This document shows positions 26,189-36,261 of a stretch of 64,000 bases of DNA, piece by piece. Made by a program: the position numbers and the translations under genes. The stretch is taken from NCBI GenBank assembly GCA_019359155.1, contig JAHHHV010000073.1:1-64000 (forward strand), written 5' to 3'. Numbering within the stretch: position 1 is the first letter of the stretch; every line of letters starts with the position of its first letter. The stretch comes from Pegethrix bostrychoides GSE-TBD4-15B (GTDB lineage Bacteria > Cyanobacteriota > Cyanobacteriia > Elainellales > Elainellaceae). Under the pieces are notes generated by a model. That model saw nothing but the letters and a program-made list of their open reading frames with translations. It was not told the DNA's origin and did no database searches.

Positions 26189-26787
26189 CCTCAGCGATCT
26201 CTTCCGGCAACCTGATCGTCGATCCTAACGCGCCTGCCGCCGTTGATCTGCGTCACTACGACCAATCTTGGTTTGAGCGCGGTCGTCCGGGCTGGACGAT
26301 TCTGCTCTGGTGGCTGATGCAGGCGACGCTGTTTCCGCTGACGCCGCATTCGGCGCATGGCCTGCGGGTAAGCCTGCTGCGCCGCTTTGGAGCCAAAATT
26401 GGCCGGGGGGTGAGCATTCGTCCCACTGCCCGCTTCACCTATCCCTGGAAGGTTGAGATTGGCGACCATAGCTGGGTAGGCGACGATGTGGTGTTCTACA
26501 GCCTAGATCAAATTACGGTCGGTGCACAGTGCGTAATTTCGCAGAAAAGCTATCTCTGCACGGGCAGCCACGACCTGCAAGATCCGGCGTTTGGCTTGCA
26601 AACCGCTCCGATTATGATTGGCAATGGTGCTTGGGTCGCGACCGATTGTTTCGTGGCTCCCGGCGTGCAGATTGGCGCAAATGCCGTGATTGGAGCACGC
26701 AGTACGGTGCTGAAGAACATGCCAAATCAGCAGGTCTGCTGGGGTAGCCCCTGCCAGCCGCGCTATCCGCGAGTCTTCCGGAATTAG
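26185..26787 (+). CDS. WcaF/HpsU-like O-acetyltransferase (left-handed beta-helix)
   Basis: 200-residue acetyltransferase with an N-terminal HYDQSWFERGRPGW segment, hexapeptide repeats such as VSIRPTARFTYPW, VEIGDHSWVG and VQIGANAVIG, and the ending CWGSPCQPRYPR typical of colanic-acid type (WcaF) enzymes. It would transfer acetyl from acetyl-CoA to a sugar of the exported polysaccharide. Translationally coupled to the preceding glycosyltransferase. Its TAG overlaps the stop codon of convergent gltA (TTAG shared). The name HpsU fits, but the pathway is inferred. Confidence 0.83.
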   Translation: MTSAISSGNLIVDPNAPAAVDLRHYDQSWFERGRPGWTILLWWLMQATLFPLTPHSAHGLRVSLLRRFGAKIGRGVSIRPTARFTYPWKVEIGDHSWVGDDVVFYSLDQITVGAQCVISQKSYLCTGSHDLQDPAFGLQTAPIMIGNGAWVATDCFVAPGVQIGANAVIGARSTVLKNMPNQQVCWGSPCQPRYPRVFRN

Positions 26788-27962
26788 CCCGTTACCAGCT
26801 CCATCAGCTCCTGATCTTCCGCCGAGTCGCGCTTCTCAATCGGCAGATAGGGCGTGCTGCGCGTGCCAGTATAGATCTGAGTGGGGCGGAAGATTCGGTT
26901 TTCGTTGAGCTGCTCTTTCCAGTGCGCCAGCCAGCCAGCCGTGCGTGCAATTGCAAACACGGGCGTGAACAGGTCGGTGGGGATGCCCAACTTGCGGTAA
27001 ACCAGCCCGGAATAGAAGTCTACGTTGGGATAGATGCCTTTGGTACCCAGCCGCGCCTCAACCGCTTGCTCCAGCGCCACGGCAATATCGTAATATTCAT
27101 CCTTGCCAAATTTCTCGAAGAGCTGCTCAGCCAACCCTTGCAGAATAATCGCCCGCGGATCTTTAACCTTATAGACTCGATGCCCAAATCCCATAATTTT
27201 TGACTTCTTCTGGATGCAGTCATCGAGATAGGCATCTACATTGTCGATTGAGCCAATCTCCTCCAGCATAATGATCACCTCTTCGTTGGCTCCGCCATGC
27301 AGCGGCCCTGCTAGCGTTCCGACTGCCGAGGCTACCACGCCGTAAGGATCAGTGAGCGTCGAGGCGGTGACCATTGCTGAAAAGGTTGAGGCGTTGATCG
27401 TATGCTCGGCATGCAGCGTTAGGCAGATATCGAAAATGCGGGCAGCCAGCGGATCAGGCTCGCGCTCGTTTAGCATATAGAGGAAATTGGCGGCGTAGTT
27501 GAGGTTGTCACGAGGCTGCACAGGGTCGTTGCCCTTTCGCATCAGCTGAAAGGCAGCTACCATGGTGGGGATTTTGGCCAAGAGTCGCACCACCGCATCG
27601 CGAATATAGACCGGGTTATCTAACGCCCGCCGCGAGTAAAACAGCCCTAGAGCCGCCGCGCAGGCCTGAAGCGCATCCATCGGATGGCCGCTTTCAGGAA
27701 AACATTTCATCATGTCGCGGATGCGGTACTTGAGGCGGCGGTGATAGCGAATTTCATGCTCGAATTCTTCTAGCTCGTCTTTGGAGGGCAGGCTGCCCCA
27801 AATTAATAGATAGGCAGTCTCCAAAAACGTGCTGTGCTGAGCCAGCTCTTCGATGCTGTAGCCGCGATACTCCAGAATGCCGCGCTGCCCGTCCACAAAG
27901 CTGATGCTAGACTGTGTGACGGGAATTCCCTCTAGGCCAGGTCGATATTCACAGAACGTCAT
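26784..27962 (-). CDS. gltA: Citrate synthase
   Basis: 392-residue type II-like citrate synthase condensing oxaloacetate and acetyl-CoA. Catalytic residues are seen: His in GPLHGGANE near residue 225, His in GFGHRVYK near residue 265, and Asp in NVDFYSGLVY near residue 320. N-terminus MTFCEYRPGLEGIPVTQS matches cyanobacterial enzymes; the frame extends upstream to TTG 28004, but ATG 27962 with a GGTG site is preferred. Its last bases overlap the end of the acetyltransferase gene on the other strand, with no terminator between them. Confidence 0.96.
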   Translation of the reverse strand: MTFCEYRPGLEGIPVTQSSISFVDGQRGILEYRGYSIEELAQHSTFLETAYLLIWGSLPSKDELEEFEHEIRYHRRLKYRIRDMMKCFPESGHPMDALQACAAALGLFYSRRALDNPVYIRDAVVRLLAKIPTMVAAFQLMRKGNDPVQPRDNLNYAANFLYMLNEREPDPLAARIFDICLTLHAEHTINASTFSAMVTASTLTDPYGVVASAVGTLAGPLHGGANEEVIIMLEEIGSIDNVDAYLDDCIQKKSKIMGFGHRVYKVKDPRAIILQGLAEQLFEKFGKDEYYDIAVALEQAVEARLGTKGIYPNVDFYSGLVYRKLGIPTDLFTPVFAIARTAGWLAHWKEQLNENRIFRPTQIYTGTRSTPYLPIEKRDSAEDQELMELVTG

Positions 27963-28084
27963 AATTTCACCACTGCCCGAAACAATTTGGATTGAGCAAA
28001 TCAAAACTAGATTGCCATATTCCGATTGGCTATTTTGTCAGTTTTGAACCTGTCTGCGCTAGAGTCTCGCCGCAGGAACTCGCC

Positions 28085-29971
28085 TCAGCTAGCCGGCTTG
28101 GCAACCGTTTTCGACTTGGTGCTGGCTTTGGCTTTGGCCGCTGCCTTTGTGGCTTTGGCCTGAACCTGACGAGACTGGCCGCTGCTTTGGCTGCTGCTTT
28201 GAGCGTTTTTACGAGCATTCGCGGCCTGAGCCAGCAGCGAATCGGCAAAGGCCATCGCCTCTTGATCTGACTTGCCATCTAACTTGCCGCCCGCAATTTG
28301 GGCTAGCTCTTCGCGGCGCTGCTGACCATCTAGCAGCATCACCCGCACGACAGTTCGCACGTCGCCTTGAGCTTCTGCCGAGTCGAGCTTAGCCTTGCCC
28401 CGCTTTTTGGCACCCGCCGGATCGATCACCTGCTTATCCACCCGAAAATGAGAGTCAGCCATGGCTGCCACAATCGGCTGGTGGGTGACGCAAAGCACCT
28501 GATGTTGATGGCTGAGCTGATGCAGCTTCTCGGCGATCGCCTGCGTCACTCGACCCGAAACGCCGACATCCACCTCATCAAAGACCATCGTGCCCACGGC
28601 ATCGATCTGGGAGAAGCAGGCTTTGAGCGCCAGCAGAAATCGGCTCATTTCGCCGCCGGATGCAGTTTCGGCTAGCGGCTGCAATGGCTCGCCCGGATTG
28701 GGGCTAAACAGAAAAGCAATCCGGTCGGCTCCGGTAGCGCTGGGCAAGGTGGTCGCAATATCTACCTTAAACTGCACTTTGTCCATCGCCAGCGGCTTCA
28801 GCTCTTGAATCAACAATGATTCAAGCTGGCGGGCTGTTTTCTGGCGCAGTTCCGTAAGGCGGGCGCAGGCTTGGTGCAGCTCGTCCTGTCTGGCTGCATA
28901 GGTTTGCTCCAGCACCTCTAGCGACTGACCACCACTGCTGAGTTCCTCAAGTTCGCGCTGCACCTGCTGGCTGTGGGCGATGGCTTCGGCGAGGGTTGGG
29001 CCATATTTGCGGCAGATCTGCTTGAGCTGGATGATTCGCGCTTCGACGGTCTGTAACCGCTCCGGGTCAGTTTCCAGACTTTCGCCATAGGTATTAATCT
29101 GCCGTCCGGCTTCTTCCACCTGTGCCAACGCCTCAGTCACCATCTCCAAAATCGGCTGGAGCTGCGGGTCGTAGCGCAGCATATCGGTGAGCAAGCTTTC
29201 CGCTTTGCCCAGCAGATCGGCGCAGGCGGAAGCACCGCTGTCGTTTTGGTAGAGCGCCTGGTAGGCTTGATAGCTCTGCTGCTGGAGTTCGACGCTGTGG
29301 CTAAGGCGCTGCCGCTCCTGCTCCAACTGCTCTAATTCGTCGGCTTCCGTGAGCTGAGCGGCAGATAGCTCTTTGGCCTGATACTCAAACAGATCAAGCT
29401 GCTGGAGGCGCTGCTGCTCAAACTGACGGCGTTTTTCGAGCGCCTGGAGCGCCTGCTGATGGGCTTGATAGGCCACCCCGACATGCTCGCGCTGCTGCAT
29501 CAGAGGCGTACCGCCAAAGCCATCGAGCCATTCGCGCTGCAAGGCAGGCTGACCGAGCTGAAGCGTTTGCCCCTGCGCCGTAATTTCCAGCAGCCGATCG
29601 CGCAGAGACTCCATCTGCTGCTTGTTGACCAGCACGCCATTGACTCGCGAGCGACTGCGGACGCTGCCTCGACCGGCTACCACCTCGCGACTGCAAACTA
29701 GCGCCATGTCATCTACTAGTTCAATTTGCTGTTCGGCCAGCCAATTGATTAAGCCAGGATCGAGATCAAAGGTGGCTTCGATTAGGGCGCGTTCGGCTCC
29801 GGTACGGATGGCGCGGCTAGAGACTTTACCACCGAGAGCCGCATCTAGAGCGTCCAGGATGATTGACTTCCCGGCTCCGGTTTCGCCCGTCAGCACGTTC
29901 AGGCCGCTGCCAAACTCTAGATCTATTTGATCGACGAGCGCAAAATTTTCAATCTGAAGAGAAATCAGCAT
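28085..29971 (-). CDS. recN: DNA repair protein RecN
   Basis: 628-residue SMC-like ATPase of double-strand break repair. Walker A GETGAGKSI near residue 30, long central coiled coil, signature ASGGEMSRFLLAL near residue 440, Walker B TMVFDEVDVG, and VLCVTHQPIVAAM. The core ends around residue 575; the last 50 residues are an unusual Lys/Ala/Ser/Gln-rich tail (KATKAAAKAKAS...). ATG at 29971. About 350 bases separate it from the divergent AarF gene. Tail probably binds DNA non-specifically (inference). Confidence 0.96.
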   Translation of the reverse strand: MLISLQIENFALVDQIDLEFGSGLNVLTGETGAGKSIILDALDAALGGKVSSRAIRTGAERALIEATFDLDPGLINWLAEQQIELVDDMALVCSREVVAGRGSVRSRSRVNGVLVNKQQMESLRDRLLEITAQGQTLQLGQPALQREWLDGFGGTPLMQQREHVGVAYQAHQQALQALEKRRQFEQQRLQQLDLFEYQAKELSAAQLTEADELEQLEQERQRLSHSVELQQQSYQAYQALYQNDSGASACADLLGKAESLLTDMLRYDPQLQPILEMVTEALAQVEEAGRQINTYGESLETDPERLQTVEARIIQLKQICRKYGPTLAEAIAHSQQVQRELEELSSGGQSLEVLEQTYAARQDELHQACARLTELRQKTARQLESLLIQELKPLAMDKVQFKVDIATTLPSATGADRIAFLFSPNPGEPLQPLAETASGGEMSRFLLALKACFSQIDAVGTMVFDEVDVGVSGRVTQAIAEKLHQLSHQHQVLCVTHQPIVAAMADSHFRVDKQVIDPAGAKKRGKAKLDSAEAQGDVRTVVRVMLLDGQQRREELAQIAGGKLDGKSDQEAMAFADSLLAQAANARKNAQSSSQSSGQSRQVQAKATKAAAKAKASTKSKTVAKPAS

Positions 29972-30323
29972 GAAGCAGGCTCAAGAGGGCAAGACCAAGG
30001 TAATCACCGTACAGGCGATCTATGAATCATCTATCAGTTTAGTAGCTGGCGATCGGTTTGCAATACTTCTCGCTCTATTGGACTAAGACAGAACGGAAGC
30101 AGCCTGTTACAATGCTTAACATAATCAGTAGCTTGATTAGCCATCAATTAGCAATTTAGGTAATTAGCAATTTAGGCTTTGGGCAAATCCCGCACTCAGC
30201 AGGTTGGTTTTTGCGATAGCGCTCATGACAATCTGGGTTAGCGGAATCGATACATTAGGACTGGCGTCAAGACGCATAGCTGTCTGCTCTGGGCGCGATC
30301 ATTTACGATCATTCAGGAGACTC

Positions 30324-32351
30324 ATGCCAACTTTTACTCCCCCCAGCTCCGATCCGGCTGAATTGAACAGTGAAGCTGTCTATCCCGCTGTGGGGATTGC
30401 CATCGAGCCACATCCAGCGCCGCAAGAGCATCTCAAGTCGGTGCAGTTTGACCCGGAGTTCGACAAGGTCAACCCCGAAGTGCGAGCAATGGATTATGAC
30501 CCGGTGGCAATTGCAGCCTACTACCGCCAGCGACCGCTTCAAATCTGGGGCAGGATGCTGTCGATCTTTTGGACATTTGCTCAGTTTATTGTCAGCCTCT
30601 GGTGGGATCGCCGCACGGGTGGAGTGGAGCGCAATCAGGCTAAACGCGCGATTCGCCTGCGAGAAATTCTGACTGGATTAGGACCAGCCTACATCAAAGT
30701 TGGGCAGGCGCTCTCGACTCGACCAGATCTCGTGCCGCCGACCTATCTAGAAGAGCTGACGCTGCTGCAAGATCAAATTCCGCCTTTCCCGAACGAAATT
30801 GCCTACCGATTTATCAAAGAAGAGCTGGGAGATAGCCCTGACCAAATCTATGCCGAGCTGTCGCCCGAACCAATCGCAGCGGCATCGCTTGGTCAAGTTT
30901 ACAAAGGCAAGCTGAAGAGCGGCGAAACGGTGGCCGTTAAGGTGCAGCGTCCTGGTCTAGCGCAGCGGATCACGCTGGATCTATATATTTTGCGCGGTTT
31001 GGCAAGCTGGGCGAATAAAAACTTCAAGCGCATCCGTAGTGATCTGGTGGCAATCATGGATGAGTTTGGCGAGCGGATCTTTGAGGAGATGGACTACAAC
31101 CAGGAAGGCCGCAACGCCGAACGGTTTGCCAAGCTCTATGGTCATCTACCCGATATCTATGTGCCCCGCATCTACTGGCAATACACCGCTCGGCGCGTGC
31201 TAACGATGGAATGGATCACGGGTACAAAGCTGACTCAGCTGGAAGAAATCCGCAGGCAGGGCATTGACGCAGGTTATTTGGTGGAGCAGGGCGTGCAGTG
31301 TTCGCTGCGGCAGCTCCTAGAACACGGCTTTTTCCATGCCGATCCGCATCCCGGAAACCTGCTGGCCACGCCAGACGGCAAGCTAGCCTATCTCGACTTC
31401 GGCATGATGAGCGAGGTGAAGCCTGCCCAGCGCTACGGACTGATTGAAGCGATTGTGCATTTGGTCAACCGCGATTTTGAAGGGTTGGCGAACGACTACG
31501 TGAATCTGGAGTTTCTTACCCCAGACACCGACCTGACTCCAATTGTCCCGGCCTTTGCCAGCGTGTTTAACGATGCGCTGACTGGGACGGTGGCCGACAT
31601 CAACATCAAGAGCATCACCGACCAGCTTTCGGGGCTAATGTATGAATTTCCGTTCCGCGTCCCGGCCTACTATGCGCTGATTATTCGCTCGCTGGTGACG
31701 CTGGAGGGAATTGCGATTAACGTTGACCCCAATTTCAAGGTGCTGAGCAAAGCCTATCCTTATGTGGCGAAGCGATTGCTGACTGATCCAGCTCCGCAGC
31801 TGCGGGCATCACTGCAAGATTTGTTATTTAAAGACGGTCAGTTTCGCTGGAATCGATTGGAAAATCTGCTGACCAACGCCCGCAGCAGTGCCGACTACGA
31901 CATTAATTTGGTGCTCGATCAAACAATAGAGTTTCTGTTTTCGGAGCGGGGCGAGTTTATCCGCGAGAAAATTGCTGATGAAATTGTCAGAGGCATCGAC
32001 ACTGCCGGACAGACAGCGATTGAGCAAACTAAAGCTCGGATTGCGGCTTGGGTTGGCCTGAAGCTCGATAGCCCTGTCTCTGGGACGCCAGCTCCGGCTC
32101 AGCCCAGCTCGTTAGACCACGTAGGCCGAATTGTCAGCTTGCTCAAAGACACGCCTGGATTTGAACCGATGCAGCTCCTGCCGCTGATTCCGCGCATTCT
32201 AGCCAAGCCTGAGACGCAGATATTTGGTCAGCAAATTGTGGGGGGGCTGGCGCAGCGAGTGGCCGCTCGGCTGATCCGTGACCTGTTGCTGGACGGTCGC
32301 TACAGCAGCCCGACGCAGCTGAACCCACGCCTGCCTGCTGGCGTTGCATAG
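30324..32351 (+). CDS. AarF/ABC1/UbiB family atypical kinase
   Basis: 675-residue member of the ABC1 kinase-like family, linked in cyanobacteria and plastids to prenylquinone metabolism and membrane stress. Motifs: KxGQ region YIKVGQALSTRPD, the Ala-rich loop AAASLGQVYKG, Lys in VAVKVQRP, ADPHPGNLL and metal-binding YLDFGMM. A hydrophobic segment near residue 90 (IFWTFAQFIVSLWW) precedes the kinase fold. The start is ATG 30324 with AGGAG 5 bases upstream, not the longer frame from 30204. A 16-base duplication lies at 30147-30178. Ends 5 bases before the convergent coiled-coil gene. Confidence 0.92.
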   Translation: MPTFTPPSSDPAELNSEAVYPAVGIAIEPHPAPQEHLKSVQFDPEFDKVNPEVRAMDYDPVAIAAYYRQRPLQIWGRMLSIFWTFAQFIVSLWWDRRTGGVERNQAKRAIRLREILTGLGPAYIKVGQALSTRPDLVPPTYLEELTLLQDQIPPFPNEIAYRFIKEELGDSPDQIYAELSPEPIAAASLGQVYKGKLKSGETVAVKVQRPGLAQRITLDLYILRGLASWANKNFKRIRSDLVAIMDEFGERIFEEMDYNQEGRNAERFAKLYGHLPDIYVPRIYWQYTARRVLTMEWITGTKLTQLEEIRRQGIDAGYLVEQGVQCSLRQLLEHGFFHADPHPGNLLATPDGKLAYLDFGMMSEVKPAQRYGLIEAIVHLVNRDFEGLANDYVNLEFLTPDTDLTPIVPAFASVFNDALTGTVADINIKSITDQLSGLMYEFPFRVPAYYALIIRSLVTLEGIAINVDPNFKVLSKAYPYVAKRLLTDPAPQLRASLQDLLFKDGQFRWNRLENLLTNARSSADYDINLVLDQTIEFLFSERGEFIREKIADEIVRGIDTAGQTAIEQTKARIAAWVGLKLDSPVSGTPAPAQPSSLDHVGRIVSLLKDTPGFEPMQLLPLIPRILAKPETQIFGQQIVGGLAQRVAARLIRDLLLDGRYSSPTQLNPRLPAGVA

Positions 32352-32356
32352 CCCGC

Positions 32357-32824
32357 TTAGGCGGAAGATTCTTCAGCGTGACTGGCCTTGATCTGATCGG
32401 CCAGTGACTCCAGTTGCTCTTTCTCTTGGAGCAAATTATCCTCTAGCTCCTGAATCTGCTCGCGCCGAGCCTCCATTTCCAGCGCCCGCCGCTGCAGCTC
32501 CTGACTTTTGAGCGTCAGGGACTGGCGCCATTGTTCGGCTCGCTGCACCTCTTCTTGGAGCACCGCAGGCGTAATGCCCACCGCCAGATATTGTTCAATC
32601 ACCTCCAGAATCCAAGAGGTTGCCTCTTGCACTTTTTGCACTTGCCGCGAACCGTTCAGCTCCACTAGCAGCAGTGTCCCTTCGGCATAGCTGTCGGCCT
32701 CAATGCAGAGATCGTTGGCTTCTTCGCTCAAGACGGCCCAAGCATGTTCAGCTTTTTGCTGCGCTAATAGCTGTAGCTGCGCCTTACCTTCATCTTGAAT
32801 TTTCACCTGAGCCAAATGCCACAT
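32357..32824 (-). CDS. Coiled-coil protein of unknown function
   Basis: 155-residue soluble protein. The N-terminal half (MWHLAQVKIQDEGKAQLQLL...) looks globular; residues 90-150 form a clear coiled coil (ELQRRALEMEARREQIQELE..., Leu/Glu heptads). No enzymatic motif. It resembles conserved hypothetical proteins of cyanobacteria, but I cannot name the family. Convergent with the AarF gene; valS lies upstream with 127 bases between. Confidence 0.72.
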   Translation of the reverse strand: MWHLAQVKIQDEGKAQLQLLAQQKAEHAWAVLSEEANDLCIEADSYAEGTLLLVELNGSRQVQKVQEATSWILEVIEQYLAVGITPAVLQEEVQRAEQWRQSLTLKSQELQRRALEMEARREQIQELEDNLLQEKEQLESLADQIKASHAEESSA

Positions 32825-32951
32825 TGCGGTTTTACAGGAGGGTTACGAGAACACGGCGGGGAGTGGAGTATAAAAGCTTACTAAGAGCTGAGTATAGCTG
32901 CTAATTTCGTACCGGGGCGTGCGCTAGCTCACAGTGATTTTAGTGATTGAT

Positions 32952-35900
32952 TCAATCAAGCTGTTTCAGCCGATCTTTGAGAATTTCGGCCTGTTTTTCA
33001 GCTTCGGCCAATGCAGTCCTAGCATTTTGCACCACCTCAATTGGTGCTTTATCGACAAAGTTTGCATTGCCTAGACGCTGAGATAAAGATTGGATTTCGG
33101 CTTCGGCTTTAGCCAGATCTTTCTGGAGCTTAGCGCTCAGCACTTCTGTATCCACCACGCCCGTCAGCGGAATTAAGACCTGCACCGTTCCCACCACGCC
33201 TGCAAACATCTGATCGGCTGGGGCTGAAGTAATGCTGATTGCTTCAGAAACAGGCATAGCCGTCAGGTCAATCTCGGTGACTGGATCAGCCATCTGCTTC
33301 CTAAACTGGCGGATTTGAACCGCCAATTCGCGCCGTTTTTCTCTGGAGATCAAGAACTTGTAAATAAACCAGCCTGTGTAGCCAATGCCAATCAGCTTGA
33401 ACAGCGGCGCTAGCAGCGGCAGACTGTGGAACGTGCCAATTACTGCGCCAAACAGCCGTGCTAAAATCCACAGCGCTAGAAAGAAGATCAGCACCAAAGC
33501 AGGTTTTTTGTAGGTGGCCAAATTCCAGCGGCTCAAGGTTTGCTCCACGCCAGATTCGACCTGTCCGGCAGTCGCGCTAATGGCCTCTTCCACCTGCTGG
33601 ATTGTCTCTGCAACCGTATCAGAGACTGTTTCGTTCAGGTCTGGTTCTGGCTCATTGGGTTCTGGCTGGGTATCTGGCTGGGCATCTGGTTGAATAATTG
33701 TAAGCTGTCCGACTCTAGCCATTTCCTGAATGTAGGTTTGGCCAGCGAGCAGCATTTGGCGCTCTTGCAGGCTGTCGGTTTGCAGAATCGTCTCGATCTG
33801 AGCGCTGGGCTTGATAAAGGCTTCGGCGCGCAGGTTACGGATGGTGCGAATCGTGTCGATAATTTGGTCAAACTGCTGTTCCAAAGCCGGATCGATTGCG
33901 TCCGGATCGGACTGCGGATAGCCTTGCAAGGCTAGATACTCGCCTTCAGCCTGGGTCAAATTCTGCCAGACTTCTTCGGTAATATGCGGCATAAACGGAT
34001 GCAGCAACTTCAGGGTTCCGTCTAGCAGCTGCGCCAACACCTGCCGCGCCGTCCTGCCCGAAGCGCTGTCGGTCTGAAACCGCGACTTGACTAGCTCAAT
34101 GTACCAGTCGCAGAGGTCGCCCCAGAAGAATTCGTAGAGTCGTTTGGCAGCTTCGCCCATGCCGTAGCCATCGAGATCGGCGCGCGTCTGCTGCACAGTT
34201 TGGTTATAGCGGGATAGAATCCAGCGGTCAGCCAGCTCTAGCGCCGTCCGATCAGGCAGACCAAGCTGCGTTGGGGTCTGGCCGTCTAGATTCAGCATCA
34301 CAAACCGCGAGGCGTTCCAGATTTTATTCGTAAAGTTGCGTGAGGCTTCGACGGAGGCCGACTCATCGGTTTTGCGGTCATATTCCAGGCTCACGTCCTG
34401 TCCGGCTCCGGCCACTTCCTTGACTAGCGTAAAGCGCAGCGCGTCCGTGCCGTATTTATCGATCAAAATCAGCGGGTCAATGCCGTTGTTGGCCGACTTC
34501 GACATTTTTTTGCCGTTCTCGTCGCGCACTAATCCGTGAATATAGACCGTCTGAAACGGCATCTGGCCGGTAAAGTGCCCCGCCAGCATCGTCATCCGCG
34601 CCACCCAGAAAAAGATGATGTCAAAGCCCGTCACCAGCGTTGTCGTCGGGTAATAGGTGGCCAAATCCTGGGTTTGCTCCGGCCAACCCATCGTCGAAAA
34701 CGGCCAGAGTCCAGCGGAAAACCAGGTGTCCAGCACGTCTGGATCTTGCTGGATCTGCACCTGCTCGCCAAACTGCTCCACCGCCTTCTCACGGGCTTGG
34801 GCTTCGCTGCTGGCTACCATAAAGGGCGTAGTTTCAGTGATTTCGCCATTGGTTTCGCTGATGGCATACCAGGCCGGGATCTGATGCCCCCACCAGAGCT
34901 GTCGCGAAATGCACCAGTCGCGTAGGCTTTCCAGCCAATCGCGGTACACCTTCGTCCAGCGTTCCGGCACAAACTGCGGCTCCTGAGCATCCAGGAATTC
35001 TAGCGCCCGGTCTGCCAGAGGCCGAATCTTGACAAACCACTGGGTCGAAAGCAGCGGTTCGACGGGAACTTTGCCCCGATCGCTGTAGGGAACGCTGTGC
35101 TTGTGCTCCTCAACCTTGACCAGAAAGCCTTCTGCTTCCAGTCGCTTCACGACGTTCTTGCGCGCCACAAACCGATCTTGGCCTTGAAACTCGCCTGCAT
35201 TTTCGTTGAGGCTGCCGTCTTTATTCAAAATGTTGATCATCGGCAGGTTGTGCCGCTTGCCCATCTCGAAGTCATTCGGGTCGTGGGCGGGAGTGATTTT
35301 AACCGAGCCTGTGCCGAAGCTGCTGTCCACATAGCTATCGGCAATAATCGGGATCTGGCGATTGGTAATTGGCAGCCGCACGGTTCTGCCCACCAGATGC
35401 CGATAGCGATCGTCGTCCGGATTCACCGCTACCGCCGTATCGCCCAGCATCGTTTCGGGGCGTGTTGTGGCCACTTCAATGCAGCCTGAATCATCGCTGA
35501 GTGGATAGCGAAAGTGCCACAGACTGCCGTTAACTTCTTTGTTTTCGACTTCCAGATCCGACACCGCCGACTGGCTGGCTGGGCACCAGTTGACCAAATA
35601 CTTGCTGCGGTAAATCAAGCCCTCCTCGTAGAGCTTGTTGAACGCCGCCAGCACCGCCGTTGACAGCCCCGCATCCATCGTGAAGCGCTCACGGCTCCAG
35701 TCTACCGAAACGCCGAGCCGCCTGAGCTGCCCGACAATGGTGCTGCCCGACTCAGCCTTCCAAGCCCAAGCACGCTCCAGAAACGCCTCGCGACCGATCT
35801 CGTCGCGGCTTTTGTTCTCAGCTTTCAGCTGCTTTTCCAAAATCGTCTGCACGGCAATGCTGGCGTGATCAGTTCCGGGCAGCCAGAGCGTATTCTCGCC

Positions 35901-36155
35901 CAGCATCCGGTGGTAGCGCACCAGCGTATCGATTAGCGAATGCTCTAGGGCATGACCCATATGCAGACTGCCCGTGACGTTGGGCGGCGGAATCACCATG
36001 CAAAACGGCTTGCCGCCCTGATCGGGATTGGCCTTAAAGACCTGATTGCTCTCCCATTCGGCCTGCCATTTGGCTTCGGTGGCGGCAGCGTTATATTGGC
36101 TGGCTGACGAGTGAGCGGATGAGCTGGCAGAATTCTCAGGAATCGCGGCGGTCAT
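32952..36155 (-). CDS. valS: Valyl-tRNA synthetase with inserted CAAD membrane domain
   Basis: 1067-residue class I synthetase charging tRNA-Val. HIGH-type motif is [15 protein letters not shown] near residue 60 and the KMSKS loop is [10 protein letters not shown] near residue 550. Editing and anticodon-binding domains follow. Between about residues 815 and 960, inside the C-terminal part, is an extra segment: an acidic Pro/Glu/Asp linker with 12-base DNA repeats (33661-33696), an amphipathic helix, and two transmembrane helices ([18 protein letters not shown] and [17 protein letters not shown]). This matches the CAAD domain known to tether some cyanobacterial synthetases to thylakoid membranes. 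The usual tRNA-binding coiled-coil arm then ends the protein. ATG 36155. Confidence 0.95.
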   Translation of the reverse strand: MTAAIPENSASSSAHSSASQYNAAATEAKWQAEWESNQVFKANPDQGGKPFCMVIPPPNVTGSLHMGHALEHSLIDTLVRYHRMLGENTLWLPGTDHASIAVQTILEKQLKAENKSRDEIGREAFLERAWAWKAESGSTIVGQLRRLGVSVDWSRERFTMDAGLSTAVLAAFNKLYEEGLIYRSKYLVNWCPASQSAVSDLEVENKEVNGSLWHFRYPLSDDSGCIEVATTRPETMLGDTAVAVNPDDDRYRHLVGRTVRLPITNRQIPIIADSYVDSSFGTGSVKITPAHDPNDFEMGKRHNLPMINILNKDGSLNENAGEFQGQDRFVARKNVVKRLEAEGFLVKVEEHKHSVPYSDRGKVPVEPLLSTQWFVKIRPLADRALEFLDAQEPQFVPERWTKVYRDWLESLRDWCISRQLWWGHQIPAWYAISETNGEITETTPFMVASSEAQAREKAVEQFGEQVQIQQDPDVLDTWFSAGLWPFSTMGWPEQTQDLATYYPTTTLVTGFDIIFFWVARMTMLAGHFTGQMPFQTVYIHGLVRDENGKKMSKSANNGIDPLILIDKYGTDALRFTLVKEVAGAGQDVSLEYDRKTDESASVEASRNFTNKIWNASRFVMLNLDGQTPTQLGLPDRTALELADRWILSRYNQTVQQTRADLDGYGMGEAAKRLYEFFWGDLCDWYIELVKSRFQTDSASGRTARQVLAQLLDGTLKLLHPFMPHITEEVWQNLTQAEGEYLALQGYPQSDPDAIDPALEQQFDQIIDTIRTIRNLRAEAFIKPSAQIETILQTDSLQERQMLLAGQTYIQEMARVGQLTIIQPDAQPDTQPEPNEPEPDLNETVSDTVAETIQQVEEAISATAGQVESGVEQTLSRWNLATYKKPALVLIFFLALWILARLFGAVIGTFHSLPLLAPLFKLIGIGYTGWFIYKFLISREKRRELAVQIRQFRKQMADPVTEIDLTAMPVSEAISITSAPADQMFAGVVGTVQVLIPLTGVVDTEVLSAKLQKDLAKAEAEIQSLSQRLGNANFVDKAPIEVVQNARTALAEAEKQAEILKDRLKQLD

Positions 36156-36261
36156 GGTAGTCGCAAGTAGGGCAGTTTCTTACTGTCAGCTTACCGCAAA
36201 AGACGCTGGGCAGAAGGTGAGGACTGAACCCCCTCTGTGCCTAGACAGCTCCTAGACAGCG

